Notes under the pieces: model-generated
The model's input: only the letters and a program-made list of their open reading frames with translations
Databases searched by the model: none
What the model was told of the DNA's origin: nothing
Program-made: the position numbers and the translations under genes
Shown: positions 53,801 to 58,047 of the stretch, in pieces
Numbering within the stretch: the first letter of the stretch is position 1
Layout of the letters: the number at the start of each line of letters is the position of its first letter
NCBI RefSeq assembly: GCF_003589595.1
Contig: NW_020654810.1
Coordinates: forward strand, 21,194,350-21,258,349
Length of the DNA stretch: 64,000 nt
Origin: Hyposmocoma kahamanoa
Taxonomy: Eukaryota; Arthropoda; Insecta; Lepidoptera; Cosmopterigidae
Direction of reading: 5' to 3'

Positions 53801-54443
53801 TCTGTGTGCGTATAAGCACTAAACATTATTGAAGTCCAGCTAGCAAGCAAACGAAGTATTCTTGGTATCCACTCAAATGGAGCAATTTTCGAACGGAATT
53901 TCTCGGTTGTTCCTCAAATGATATGCATGAAATTTGAAATGTTTATACAGTCCTAAAAATCCGAAAATACAATTCCATATTTAAAAAGAATTAAGAACAC
54001 GGCGTATTTTACATGTGTCGACGACACGTGCGTTTACGCGCCGTAAACGCGCGTCATCTGCTAGTACACGCGCCGCAGACGCGCTGTAGCCGTACGTAAG
54101 TATCGCGCATTTTGATAACAGATAGTTTTAATTTTAGTTTTGTTTGTTTACTTCAGTAAATTAATGAAATTAAGCAGCCACATGAAATTGTAAGCTCCAA
54201 GGGAGTATATAAGCTTTTTGCTTGCCACGCGATGTTTGCTCGCGTTTTGAGCCAAAATTTGAAGTTACTCAATTTTAACTTACGAAAGTGAACTACAAAA
54301 CGAAGTAATATATTTGTTTATTTAATAAAGAAAGGAAAATAAAGGGACTAACCTCCAGGGCTGAGGAGAGCGAGGCCTTCTCCTGCTTCAAAGTTTCGAC
54401 ACGGCTTTTATACTGCAGCAGAGACCGCACCGTCTCCTCCATT
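9633..54443 (-). CDS. NCKAP5: NCKAP5/NCKAP5L-family microtubule-associated protein, 9 exons, N-terminus missing
   Basis: Coding joins on the minus strand: 54443-54353, 25674-25510, 15985-15811, 15320-15172, 15061-14938, 14849-12599, 12490-12349, 12080-11942, 9820-9633. All introns are GT-AG and all codon phases match, giving 1140 residues plus stop. Family evidence: the start MEETVRSLLQ and the blocks DDVAQQVVRALLSQK and RVRELEAQNRALSALL match, in order, the N-terminal coiled coil of vertebrate NCKAP5 and NCKAP5L as I recall them. Those proteins bind Nck SH3 domains, EB1 and microtubules, and stabilise or bundle microtubules. Here, proline-rich stretches (residues ~130-200 and ~1060) and two SxIP motifs (917 and 937) fit such a role. 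The first visible exon starts with one base of a split codon, and in vertebrates residues precede this point, so upstream exons are missing or unrecognised. Function in this insect is inferred. Confidence 0.9.
10741..10944. mobile_element. small TIR element (MITE) in the last intron
   Basis: The left end AAAAGAGCCACCCCACG and right end CGTGGTGACTCTTTA are imperfect inverted repeats. Inside them, GGCTTTATGTTCATG and CATGAACATAATAATGC are also partly inverted. About 200 bp, with no coding capacity. No duplication was identified. Confidence 0.55.
11013..11320. mobile_element. hAT-like MITE with 8-bp target duplication
   Basis: 308 bp with 13-bp ends TAACGTGACCATA and, inverted, TAACGGGACCATA. 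The sequence GCCATGAC directly flanks both sides (11005-11012 and 11321-11328). An 8-bp duplication with short inverted ends is characteristic of hAT transposons. GTCCCGC motifs are repeated near the left end. No transposase is present. It lies in the intron between exons 8 and 9 of the NCKAP5-type gene. Confidence 0.8.
11942..12080 (-). CDS. NCKAP5: NCKAP5-type gene, exon 8
   Basis: 139 bp, phase 0 in and phase 1 out. It encodes ARANLLDVMLASSDSSPSSC, a polyproline run (EPPPPPYSR), then a basic LHRLHRSRRQKT. The acceptor is CATTCCAG|GCG and the donor ACTG|GTATGT. The polyproline is a possible SH3 or profilin ligand. Confidence 0.9.
12349..12490 (-). CDS. NCKAP5: NCKAP5-type gene, exon 7
   Basis: 142 bp, 1 base completing an Arg codon plus 47 codons. 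It begins MIRQSEGPTVSEVKDQVEK and ends GWVHVEKDIDFSDPK. The acceptor is TTTCCAG|G and the donor AAG|GTAAGG. It leaves in phase 0. The block continues directly into the next exon, and its dense, non-repetitive composition suggests a folded or conserved segment. Confidence 0.92.
12599..14849 (-). CDS. NCKAP5: NCKAP5-type gene, large central exon 6
   Basis: 2251 bp, 749 full codons, phase 1 in and phase 2 out. The reading frame continues upstream of the first ATG (14748) to the splice acceptor CAG|GT at 14849, so that ATG is not the start. The product is largely disordered: an acidic segment with KDEGYSTMSSDV (residues ~262-273), long Ser/Asp/Glu-rich sequence, a threonine/serine run, and a basic segment with SRIP (917) and SKIP (937). 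Such acidic, serine-rich centres with short linear motifs are typical of NCKAP5 proteins. The donor AATAG|GTAAGA follows the codons for EELN. Confidence 0.95.
14938..15061 (-). CDS. NCKAP5: NCKAP5-type gene, exon 5
   Basis: 124 bp, phase 0 in and phase 1 out. It encodes GLEVTPANLARALSAVDPTL followed by a proline-rich segment. The donor G|GTAAGT is a perfect consensus and the acceptor is CTTACAG|GGC. The flanking introns are only 110 bp and 88 bp, in contrast to the very long 5' introns. Confidence 0.9.
15172..15320 (-). CDS. NCKAP5: NCKAP5-type gene, exon 4
   Basis: 149 bp, 2 bases completing a Val codon plus 49 codons. It encodes a proline-rich stretch (SPPPAPPVPHPHPL) that could bind SH3 domains, then a charged helix ending ILSDIWTELK. 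The acceptor is ATTTCAG|TT and the donor AAG|GTATTA. It leaves in phase 0. Confidence 0.88.
15811..15985 (-). CDS. NCKAP5: NCKAP5-type gene, coiled-coil and proline-rich exon 3
   Basis: 175 bp, enters in phase 0 and leaves in phase 1. It starts SVREEL and RVRELEAQNRALSALL, the end of the conserved coiled coil, then changes to a Pro/Thr/His run (PRPSPATPHTPLTPHTP). The acceptor is AATTGCAG|AGC and the donor CAAG|GTATAC. It is very GC-rich, with runs of GCGCGC. Confidence 0.93.
16275..16490 (-). mobile_element. tRNA-derived SINE (family A), copy 3
   Basis: Near-identical to 1122-1340, with the same tRNA-Gly-like head and GGTTCGATTCC box on the minus strand. Its 3' tail is a (TAA)n-type run rather than a plain A-run. 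It lies in the intron in the same direction as the host gene. Confidence 0.9.
16600..16970 (-). repeat. inverted partner of the 5915-6245 repeat
   Basis: In reverse complement it matches 5915-6245 over the segments GGCTTTGGTTGATTC, AAAATTGAGGAT, ATACGTATACTATACG-like and GACCGTATTAGTGC-like ends. Divergence is moderate. No coding frame. Confidence 0.55.
18090..18350 (+). repeat. dispersed repeat ending GAAGTCGGTTAAAAA, copy 1
   Basis: The sequence ATTGAGAACC, CTCCTTTTTTG and AAGTCGGTTAAAA forms the 3' end, preceded by AAAATCGGTTCACAAAT and a GGAGTTATCGCGTAAC segment. A second copy is at 57720-58047 in the same orientation. The shared 3' end suggests a non-LTR retrotransposon tail. The 84-codon frame across it is not a gene. 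Confidence 0.65.
18436..18600 (-). mobile_element. SINE-like element (family B), minus copy
   Basis: On minus it reads a segment with CCGTGGCTTAGTTGATATAG (A-box-like), GTTGGTTCGAATCTGG (B-box) and ends GATCTTTGTATTAATAA. Only the 3' two thirds of the family is present. Confidence 0.75.
18970..20240 (-). mobile_element. mariner transposon, cecropia-type, 1271 bp
   Basis: The terminal inverted repeats are 23 bp and identical (GGGGTTAAAGTATGAAATTG and three more bases), at 18970-18992 and 20218-20240. TA flanks both ends (18968-18969 and 20241-20242), as expected for mariner. The single interior gene is on the minus strand. Length and layout are those of a complete element. It lies in the intron between exons 2 and 3 of the NCKAP5-type gene, in the same direction. 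Confidence 0.95.
19045..20057 (-). pseudogene. mariner transposase, D,D34D, one frameshift
   Basis: The first frame (20057-19707) carries the N-terminal helix-turn-helix region (FRRGTNAAETARNINAAFG, then WFKRFRDG). The second (19722-19045 and upstream) carries the catalytic domain: VTCDEKWILYDN, LLLHDNARPHTA and HPPYSPDLAPTDYHFF. Thirty-four residues separate the second and third Asp, giving D,D34D. The C-terminus IDNNGNYFD matches cecropia-type mariners such as Hsmar1. The frames meet at an A-rich run near 19738-19745, where one base appears lost. Apart from this, no stop was noticed, so the element is young or recently active. The break could also be a sequencing error. Confidence 0.93.
20243..21128. 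other. intronic, no gene seen
   Basis: AT-rich intron DNA after the mariner insertion. Open frames are short and rich in Phe/Ile, without domain signs. Confidence 0.6.
21129..21192. repeat. 28-bp stem hairpin
   Basis: Arms 21129-21156 and 21165-21192 pair at 27 of 28 positions (CTGTGGTTCTACTGAAAACG...), with an 8-base loop that includes a T-run. Probably a snap-back MITE core. Not a terminator: there is no gene end here. Confidence 0.8.
21905..22168 (-). mobile_element. tRNA-derived SINE (family C), HaSE-like
   Basis: The minus-strand head has CCGTGGTATCCTAATGGTTT (A-box-like) and GTGGGTTCGAATCCGGC (B-box). The body contains AAGTCCCCAACCCCCACTGG and GCCAACGTGGCGGACTATAG, which matches the conserved core of a SINE I know as widespread in Lepidoptera. 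It is the best single taxonomic marker in the window. Confidence 0.82.
22195..22350. mobile_element. family B variant bounded by an inverted pair
   Basis: A tRNA-like core with CAGGTTCGAATTCTGTC is enclosed by AATTATTAATACAAAG on the left and CTTTGTATTAATAATTA on the right. The 3' end of family B is therefore present on both sides in opposite orientation, giving an imperfect palindrome of about 140 bp. Confidence 0.6.
22772..23149. mobile_element. P-superfamily-like non-autonomous element
   Basis: 378 bp with perfect 22-bp terminal inverted repeats (CTTAGAATAATAACGCATAG plus two bases) at 22772-22793 and 23128-23149. Inner sub-terminal AAGTGAGGCAAA is also inverted. The 8-bp duplication ACCTAGCC flanks both sides (22764-22771 and 23150-23157). 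Inside is a THAP-type N-terminal fragment. P elements make 8-bp duplications and carry a THAP domain, so this looks like an internally deleted P-type element. The first base of the repeat is C, as in P, but the sequence is otherwise unlike the Drosophila P end. Confidence 0.75.
22917..23039 (+). pseudogene. THAP zinc-finger fragment (N-terminal part)
   Basis: From the ATG at 22917 the frame reads MTKCAVNECKNTSDKHK and then NITFHK. This fits the start of a C2CH THAP domain (Cys-x4-Cys, then the conserved T/F-H). The second Cys/His pair and the AVPTIF-type end are missing, as the match stops after HK and the frame ends at 23039. The upstream in-frame ATG at 22824 lies in GC-rich sequence without similarity. 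It is a fragment carried by the surrounding TIR element. Confidence 0.65.
23263..23506. mobile_element. 244-bp MITE with 31-bp inverted ends
   Basis: The ends ATATCGTCGGTTAAAAGGTA... (23263-23293) and their inverse (23476-23506) agree at 30 of 31 positions. No coding capacity. It lies ~110 bp from the P-like element, in intron 2-3 of the host gene. Superfamily unknown. Confidence 0.8.
23537..23628. mobile_element. hairpin MITE family H, copy 1
   Basis: Arms TCAAGAGCACATCAAGCTTG.. and ..CAAGTTTGACGTGCTCTTGA are inverted, with a ~45-bp centre. Related copies are at 29103-29187 and 51310-51425, the last being the most complete. Confidence 0.72.
24097..24122. repeat. (TTTA)n microsatellite
   Basis: About six units of TTTA in a row. 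Confidence 0.9.
24123..25509. other. intronic, no gene seen
   Basis: AT-rich sequence with simple AAATTA-type repeats at 24290-24375. Minus-strand frames of 65-91 codons at 24389-24810 have no recognisable domain. A somewhat GC-richer patch at 24830-25040 shows nothing identifiable. Confidence 0.5.
25510..25674 (-). CDS. NCKAP5: NCKAP5-type gene, coiled-coil exon 2
   Basis: 165 bp, phase 0 at both ends, 55 codons. The exon is too short for an obvious open frame on its own but has clean boundaries (TTTGCAG|GCG and AAG|GTAATA). It encodes LSTLNTENERLRGQLTAL and ends with DDVAQQVVRALLSQK, the strongest family signature. It is separated from the exon above by a 28.7-kb intron. It is more GC-rich than the surrounding DNA. 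Confidence 0.92.
25675..27283. other. start of the 28.7-kb intron, no gene seen
   Basis: No coding or RNA signal. An 88-codon minus frame at 26225-26491 has no domain sign. A hairpin is at 26723-26794. Confidence 0.55.
26723..26794. repeat. two adjacent perfect hairpins
   Basis: Arms TGTAATAATTTTAAACTAGG (26723-26742) and the exact inverse (26751-26770) have an 8-base loop. Immediately after comes a second palindrome, AGTAGTAC...GTACTACT, up to 26794. Confidence 0.85.
27284..27777. other. assembly gap of 400 N bounded by a perfect palindrome
   Basis: N runs from 27331 to 27730. The 47 bases before the gap (27284-27330) are the exact inverse of the 47 after it (27731-27777). The inner 28 bases are themselves a perfect palindrome (AGTTATGTACAAAA and its inverse), so both contigs end in the same sequence. 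Reading frames that cross the gap are artefacts. Confidence 0.97.
27922..28050. mobile_element. hairpin MITE, ~129 bp
   Basis: The left arm (GTCGTATTCTAGAACTCTAC...) and right arm (...GTACAGTTCTGGAATACGAC) form a long imperfect stem including CAAGTC/GACTTG motifs. The short centre is GCAATAG. Non-coding. Confidence 0.78.
29103..29187. mobile_element. hairpin MITE family H, diverged copy 2
   Basis: Arms CAGCACATCAAGCTATACAC and GTGTAGCTTGATATGCTG are imperfect inverted repeats. The core CATCAAGCT is shared with the copies at 23537 and 51310. Confidence 0.55.
29230..29340 (+). repeat. CCGAAACGT repeat, copy 1
   Basis: Contains TGACCATGGGACATGTAAAA, then CCCGAAACGTTGG, a TTTGAAAAAAG stretch and GCGATCGCGAAAACCTAAGA. 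The same order occurs at 34241-34350 and 60590-60725. It may belong to a retroelement with a hammerhead-type motif (inference). Confidence 0.55.
31773..32603 (-). pseudogene. non-LTR retrotransposon reverse transcriptase, decayed
   Basis: The first segment (32603-32238) has IIIDFTKAFDVLRYNTLF, AQGSILGP and VYQFADGACIV, RT blocks with the catalytic FADD changed to FADG. A stop follows GLVINA. The frame then resumes and later reads IELIIDNRLNWGPHI, KLPYGTLRTLYLELAHS and YGRTFETYIQNIYKLQ, the post-RT thumb region of CR1/jockey-like LINEs. The 5' part and endonuclease are absent. Inactive because of the stop, frame changes and the altered active site. Confidence 0.85.
32604..33330. other. GC-rich insert of unknown origin
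   Basis: The sequence becomes abruptly GC-rich upstream of the RT remnant. It has three CTGCCCCGT units at 32684-32710, a repeated CGGGAAGTGA..CGTGCC motif (two copies, ~110 bp apart) and no sustained reading frame. It may be the 5' UTR of the LINE or another element's end. Confidence 0.4.
33192..33228. repeat. 17-bp perfect hairpin
   Basis: ACCATGTAGGTACACTG at 33192-33208 is exactly inverted at 33212-33228, with a 3-base loop. Confidence 0.85.
33597..33890 (+). repeat. repeat family R, copy 2 (most complete)
   Basis: All landmarks are present: CAGTAGAGCTCCTTG, GAAAGAGTTCGTCCAGGGAA, ACCTATTTCTGTCGCCAAGC, AAGGGTAAGGGTGCTGGTG, CACATGGGACTTGTCAA, TCAGGGTGACGGGCGC, TGCGATTTGAAGCTCTGAG, GGCGCACGACTTG. 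It ends in an A-rich run. It can serve as the reference copy. Confidence 0.85.
33900..34350. repeat. CCGAAACGT repeat, copy 2, with inverted ends
   Basis: The left edge (GAAACTATTTTTCCGGATTT, then CGCGTATATTTGTTTTTTCA) is the inverse of the right edge (AAACAAATATACGCGATTTA, then AATAGTTTCATTTCC). Between them lie GTGACCATGGGACCTG and GGGCCCGAAACGTCGG. The element therefore carries long terminal inverted arms. Confidence 0.65.
34641..34915 (-). repeat. repeat family R, copy 3
   Basis: Full-length minus-strand copy, from the CAAGTGACGGG end (34643) to TTCTTTCTCAAGAAACTGT (34915). It contains AGATCTGAGGG and CATTACTGCTTGGCGGCAGA. Confidence 0.8.
34916..37080. other. intronic, no gene seen
   Basis: AT-rich DNA. 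A diffuse region at 36440-36620 repeats CAAGTC/GACTTGAG-type words similar to the arms of the 27922 hairpin MITE and is probably a decayed relative. Otherwise nothing identifiable. Confidence 0.5.
37083..37290 (+). mobile_element. SINE-like element (family B), plus copy
   Basis: Starts GGTAGCTGTAAAGGCA, then CTAAAAAGTCGTTGAAAAC, CGTTACTTAGTTAGCATGG (A-box-like) and GTCGGTTCGAATCTC (B-box). The 3' end is lost after the B-box. Confidence 0.72.
37434..37505. repeat. 31-bp stem hairpin
   Basis: Arms 37434-37464 and 37475-37505 pair at 29 of 31 positions (GGTGCCCTCACTTA...), with a 10-base loop. Snap-back element; no gene end is nearby. Confidence 0.82.
38003..38255 (+). mobile_element. SINE-like element (family B), intact plus copy
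   Basis: In order: TAGCTGTAAAGGTACTAAC, GGCGCTACGACTAAAAAGTC, CGTGGCTTAGTTAGTATAGC, GTCGGTTCGAATCCGACC, TGTTCGATCTTTGTATTAAT. The tRNA-like boxes lie about 150 bp in from the 5' end, not at it. AATTACTCCACTAC, the word of the 3001 tandem array, lies just upstream. Confidence 0.8.
38303..38588. mobile_element. MITE with CATTGACTTACAA-type ends, copy 2
   Basis: 286 bp, near-identical along its length to 577-869, including GTCAGTCGAACAAACGAAG and TTTAGCGCGGACCCGACG. The left end reads CATTGACTAACAA. The main difference is a short deletion near 38418. Confidence 0.85.
38589..39127. other. intronic, no gene seen
   Basis: No coding or RNA signal. Minus frames of 60-85 codons at 38473-38836 partly overlap the MITE and show no domain. 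Confidence 0.55.
39128..39540 (+). repeat. repeat family R, copy 4, interrupted by a ~170-bp insert
   Basis: The repeat runs from GCAGGAGCTCTTTATGAAAG to GATCTTTGCGATTTAA (~39306) and resumes with CTTTAAAGCTCTGACTTG (~39489). The GC-rich insert between them contains ACACACCGAG and its inverse CTCGGTGTGT. TTTAA occurs at both edges and may be a target duplication. Confidence 0.65.
39541..41250. other. intronic, no gene seen
   Basis: AT-rich with a pyrimidine run at 40011-40040 (on plus). A moderately GC-rich stretch at 40250-40640 has no frame or RNA signature I recognise. Confidence 0.5.
41255..41372 (-). mobile_element. SINE-like element (family B), minus fragment
   Basis: Carries only the tRNA-like part: on minus, CGTGGATTAGTTGGCATAGC and a diverged B-box CGTCCGAGTCCAG. 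It is next to ATTGTGAAATTACTTCACC, a word of the 3001 array. Confidence 0.6.
41637..41669. repeat. 13-bp perfect hairpin
   Basis: CTCACTCTTGTGG is exactly inverted after a 7-base loop. Confidence 0.8.
41670..43990. other. intronic, no gene seen
   Basis: Includes a GC-richer patch at 42560-42730 inside AT-rich intron. It has no open frame and no transposon signature, so it could be a conserved regulatory block, but nothing in the sequence proves this. Confidence 0.45.
43998..44830 (-). repeat. repeat family R, copy 5, split by a LINE insertion
   Basis: A short plus-oriented piece (ACTTATTTCTGCCGCCAAGC, to ~44063) is followed by a minus copy from about 44080. That copy runs to CTGTAAT at ~44228 and resumes with GTAATTTCACC at ~44703, ending near CTCAATGAGCTCTATT (44822). 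The insertion in between is 44229-44702. Confidence 0.75.
44229..44702 (+). pseudogene. jockey-like LINE 3' fragment nested in repeat R
   Basis: The frame from ~44240 reads PVWTYGIQLWGC, then after frame shifts LLRTVVGAPCYIRNEKLHRD and YAEAHEHRLHHHVNIEAIQL. This is the C-terminal end of the pol protein of jockey-clade non-LTR elements, followed by a stop and ~200 bp of A/T-rich 3' sequence. TGTAAT occurs at both junctions, fitting a short target duplication. Strong 5' truncation is typical of LINE insertion. Frame breaks make it inactive. Confidence 0.85.
44831..45981. other. intronic, no gene seen
   Basis: A 74-codon minus frame at 45781-46005 has no domain. A short inverted pair around 45275-45315 (TTTACACGGTATCACGGTTA and CACCGTGAAAC) is weak. 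Confidence 0.5.
45982..46170 (-). repeat. repeat family R, copy 6
   Basis: Minus copy from GATATCAAGTGATGGACGAA to TACTGCTTACCGGCAGATAT. It lacks the CAGTAGAGCTC end. Confidence 0.75.
46171..47489. other. intronic, no gene seen
   Basis: A very AT-rich, TA-dinucleotide region at 47090-47160. Nothing else recognised. Confidence 0.55.
47490..47715 (-). mobile_element. SINE-like element (family B), minus copy
   Basis: Nearly full length on minus, from GGTAGCTGTAAAGGTACC (47715 side) through CGTGGCGTAGTTAGCAAAGC and GTTGGTTCGAATCCAGCC. The adjacent 47790-47850 carries ACCATGATATTTAATTT and GAGTAATTTCACAAAAA, words of the 3001 array. Confidence 0.78.
47846..47884. repeat. (AAAT)n microsatellite
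   Basis: About nine units of TAAA at the edge of the family B element. Confidence 0.92.
47885..48857. other. intronic, no gene seen
   Basis: Short overlapping frames at 47894-48257 without domains. A GC-richer block at 48580-48710 (CGAGGGCCGGCGTAATCC, GACGACAAATTGGTCGCC) is unexplained. Confidence 0.5.
48858..49137 (-). repeat. repeat family R, copy 7
   Basis: Nearly full-length minus copy, from GTCGTGCGCCTGGTGGTAAG to CACAAGGAGCTTTTCTACTG. It is well preserved in the CACCCTGAGAC and ACCAGCACCCTTACCCTTC blocks. Confidence 0.82.
49138..51021. other. intronic, no gene seen
   Basis: AT-rich. A GC-rich interruption at 49800-49850 (GGGGGATGTGCGGGGGGAGG) has no recognised role. Confidence 0.5.
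51022..51228 (+). repeat. repeat family R, copy 8
   Basis: Plus copy with CAGTAGAGCTCTTTGTGAAA, CACATGGGACTTC and GCTTACCACCAGGCGCACGA. The middle is internally deleted. Confidence 0.78.
51310..51425. mobile_element. hairpin MITE family H, best copy
   Basis: 116 bp. Arms 51310-51338 and 51397-51425 (GTACAGTCAAGAGC...) are inverted over 29 positions with two mismatches, and the centre is unpaired. It defines the family seen at 23537 and 29103. Confidence 0.85.
51500..52015. repeat. two direct ~190-bp units rich in ACGTTTAAGCG words
   Basis: Unit 1 (51500-51690) and unit 2 (51822-52015) share, in order, AAAACTGTTATTTTTTTAA-like sequence, ACGCTTTTTAGTTTGA, AAACGTTTAAGCGCATA and a GCAACGTT.TGTTGA end. 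Both are packed with AAAAGCG / ACGTTTA words on both strands, like the subterminal motif clusters of DNA transposons. Confidence 0.65.
52016..54352. other. intronic, repeats only
   Basis: Includes a diverged copy of the 5770 repeat (52735-52860), the 53549-53790 repeat, and a short CpG-rich island at 54000-54110 (GCGCCGTAAACGCGCG). No exon was found. Confidence 0.5.
53549..53790 (-). repeat. inverted partner of the 2316-2527 repeat
   Basis: In reverse complement it matches 2316-2527 from the TACATTGTGT end to the GGCGCGTTTTTG end, including the CACGGACGGTA stretch. Confidence 0.6.
54353..54443 (-). CDS. NCKAP5: NCKAP5-type gene, first visible coding exon
   Basis: 91 bp: the last base of a split codon, then 30 codons from MEETVRSLLQ to SLSSALE. 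The acceptor reads TTGCAG before the exon and the donor reads GAG|GTTAGT. Human NCKAP5 has a very similar MEETVR.LLQ preceded by other residues, so this methionine is probably internal, although a start here cannot be excluded. The sequence is a coiled-coil heptad region that continues smoothly into the next exon. Confidence 0.88.
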
Positions 54444-57400
54444 CTGCAACAATGAATGCAACACATTATTTCATAACATTTAATAACCAACATCAACAAG
54501 CATCAATTATACGTTCCAATCGTCAGTGGGCTAATCGACGGAGGTCTCCTCTAACGAAGGTTTAGGCCATAGGCCGTCATGGTCGCTAATTAGTATTGCA
54601 GACTATTTTACAGCCAGTTACTTAAATTGTATAATGTAATAATTAGTTTTGACGGTATTTGTTACCAAAACACTCACGGGGGTCCGACTATGTTCTATAC
54701 TCTTGGAACTTGCCAGTTACACGTCAAAAAATTATGAAATAATAAAATTATATATTTAGATACAACTTTCATGTATAAAAAAATTCAATTATTATTATTT
54801 TTGTAAATGAAAATATCCAAATATAACATAATTAAGTGACATTTAAAGTAATATTGTAGAAAAAATGTGGGTTGCAATACTTTTGCTTCAAATAAGATAC
54901 TCTCGACTTGACGAATTTTCAAAAATCGAACCATTTAGTCAAGGTCACAGTCAAAGATAAGAGACTTTATTATTGTATTTTAAAATTGCGTATGACGCAA
55001 TCATATAGTAGTGTATTATATATTATGTGACTGTTACATAATGAAAGGCATTAAAATACGATAAGAGTGTTTTAATGCCTAATTAATTATATACAGTAAC
55101 ATACACTGCTTTATCTACACACATATTATAAGCTCTCTGCGATGTGTTCAGGCTTCGCATGTCACGACTGGCGAAATGGCGGCAAATAAAAACTTTTCTC
55201 ACGCATGACACACAACCGTAGTTTTTATTTTTAATTCATAGACAAACTAGAATCGGCCCCAACTATCAATCGTTCGATATCAAGTAATGTGTGAAATTGT
55301 CAAAATTGTTTGCTATTGACATTTCATTTCGAATAAAACTTCATCTCGACTGATATTAAAATTGAGGTTAAGTCAAATTGTTTTGTTTTTCAGAGATGTT
55401 CGAAATTTGAATGTAGTAATAGCACCGAATTCGATGTTATTATTGAGGCAATTATAATATTTTCACAGATAAAAAATTTGTTCTAACAAAACAGTTTACC
55501 TTTATGCTGGTCATAATTTGCGGTTTTTGAACACATTATAGAGAATTTATGATATGTGTGTAGAAAATTTTTTTTAAATCGTTATTTCAGCCTCTATTAT
55601 AATCAACGACACCTAAGCCGAAGAAAGATATCAAGCGTCGTTCATCATAAGTTTGTCTTCAGCTTGAGCACCTCGGCGTAACTTGATGTAACTTAAGCCA
55701 TCACTTAACCTCAGTCTGCCGAGTTGCAAAGTCTGCGCGTGCCGCGAATGTTGAATGTGGTTTCACTTACTTCACTATTTAGTTGCATTACTACAGATTA
55801 TACCTACGTATTTGGATTGTGGTTGGGAGGATAGATTTTACTTAGTTTCAAAGAAGAAAGAAATTCGAATAGGAAATTAAATGTGTAAACGAATTGAATT
55901 ATTAGGGAATAATGAATAGTGAAAATTTTACTCTAACTCTCCTCGCTAAATGACGAACATTTTCGTCGTAACCAATAAATATAATCTCAACCAGTTTTGA
56001 AAAGAGAACATTTTCCACTAATAGTCGTATGTTATGTGTACCTTTTTATAATTACAGAGATGCAACTCACTTAAAGAAGGTAATTGACGTGAATTAAACC
56101 TCAAAATGTGATGTGGTAAGTTGTAAAAACTTGCCTGATGCTAGTTAGTTGAAATTTGTCGGGAGAGGGATAAGTCGGGACGTCACACATCCAACATATA
56201 TTTGGAAAATTCTGTTGAAGAGCAAAGAAATCATGAAATAGAAGCAGAACATTAATCTGTGTTTTGTATGGCATTCTACAGGATTCTGCATTATTAGCTC
56301 CAAGGATCAAGTGAAGCAAGCTTCGCTTTCGGCGCAAAACAATGAATCTTTATTTTTAATAAAGAAAATCCTCAGAAGTCTTTACCAAAATTTCACAATA
56401 TCCATCATAACCTTAAACACCACCAAAGAAGCAATTCATCACCAAAGAAAAAAACATAAGACGTTCGTTGAAACAAAGGAGTCTTCCAAAACGCACTTCA
56501 TTACGCGGATGGAGCAAGCTCTATAAAGCATAATCTCTATTTGCATACAGTACGCTAGACAGAAATAGACTATACAATCATGTAAAAGATAGAAAGAGAG
56601 AAAAGACAGACAGTGTCTCTCGGCACTTCATTAGTCGCCTGTGACCGTAAAATGACGTTCGAAGTACGAAACATTTTTTGTTTTCTAAGCATTCGCGCCA
56701 TTATTTCGATTATTTAAATTCTTTTATTCATTTATTTGGACAGACAAAGGTTCTAACTACACAGCCTGTTCACATATCGGTATTGTTCTTATTTTGGTCT
56801 ATCATTTTGAGCGAATGAAGTTCTAAGTAAGTTGAACATATCATTAAGCCTGTAACAAATATTAAAAAAAGGTTACGTGTGTCGATACATCTCATTTGCA
56901 GTAATTGTAAACTAATAGATAACTAAAACTAAAACTAAAAGAAATAATAGAATAAATTTTAAAGACTAATTTTCTCTAGGTATTAAGTACGTGGAAAGAC
57001 AAAGAGAACTCCATAATCCAACTTAGAAAACAAAGCGCTGTGGAGCGAATAATTTCACCCTCTTTTAATTATTAAAACGCCGAGATTATGGTATTATGAA
57101 CGTAATGGCATACCTTGATTATCCAAAAAGGGAGTTATTTAGAGAAATATTTTATCGCAAAGGCGTGCAAAGATAAATTATCTAAATAACCATATAAATT
57201 TATTCTAGGTCAAACTTAAAAATTCAACACGGACAACATGCCGCCTACAGCAAGGAAACCTATCCACCATTTGTCACTTTTAAACTCTATTAAATATAAT
57301 TAACTAGCTTCTATATAAAATGCTGGTTTTTTCAATCTTTATTTTTGAAGATTTTTTTTTTATCAATAATTTCGATTTTTTTGTCAAAAAGTTCTTTGTA

Positions 57401-57719
57401 TCAATAACACACATTTTCTTATTTTTGCGTAGGTTGTGAAATTTTTAAACTAAATAAACGGCTTTCAATGAGCCTAATTTGAAAAAAAAAGAATGTCCAC
57501 GGAGCGGTTAACGGATCTTCGGAACTCAAATTAATATGTCTTCCATGGGTCGGCGGGAATGAAATTCGATTCCCTCGGCTCTTTTGATTGATAAGGGTTC
57601 CATCACCTGGTCTCTTGTGTGTAGACACGGCCTTAAGTGCTGAAGTACTTTTATTAACTGTACGACTTCGAAAACTATTTTTAAGTAGATAATCCATTAA
57701 GAAACAAAGATAAATTTAC
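54444..57719. other. upstream of the first visible exon, no exon found
   Basis: Upstream NCKAP5 exons would be expected on the minus strand, but I found no coiled-coil-coding stretch with good splice sites. A 14-bp stem hairpin (13 of 14 paired) is at 55046-55080. A 92-codon minus frame at 57419-57697 has no domain. Confidence 0.45.
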
Positions 57720-58047
57720 CATGTCACGAGCGTGTAACATTTAGGATGTAGCTTAAAAAAAACAACACACCTTAAAAGTTTGTAGTTCCACATCTACTTT
57801 GCCAAGTTTTATTGAAATCGGTTAACGGATAGTGGTTCACCCACCAACCGGATCCATCCCCTAATTTGCCACCCTTAGAGGTGGAATATTTTCTTCAACT
57901 TTTTGAATGGGCTTAGTACTGAGGTATCCTCTTTCCAATAAAAAAGCATCATCGAAATCGATTACAAATGTTGGAGTAATTGCGTAACACACATACAAAA
58001 AAGCAGTCGAATTGAGAACCTTCTTTTTTTAAAGTCGGTTAAAAATA
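57720..58047 (+). repeat. dispersed repeat ending AAAGTCGGTTAAAAA, copy 2
   Basis: Longer copy of the 18090 element. It includes TTTTATTGAAATCGGTTAAC, CCTCTTTCCAATAAAAAAGC, GAGTAATTGCGTAACACAC and TTGAGAACC before the shared end. Confidence 0.7.
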
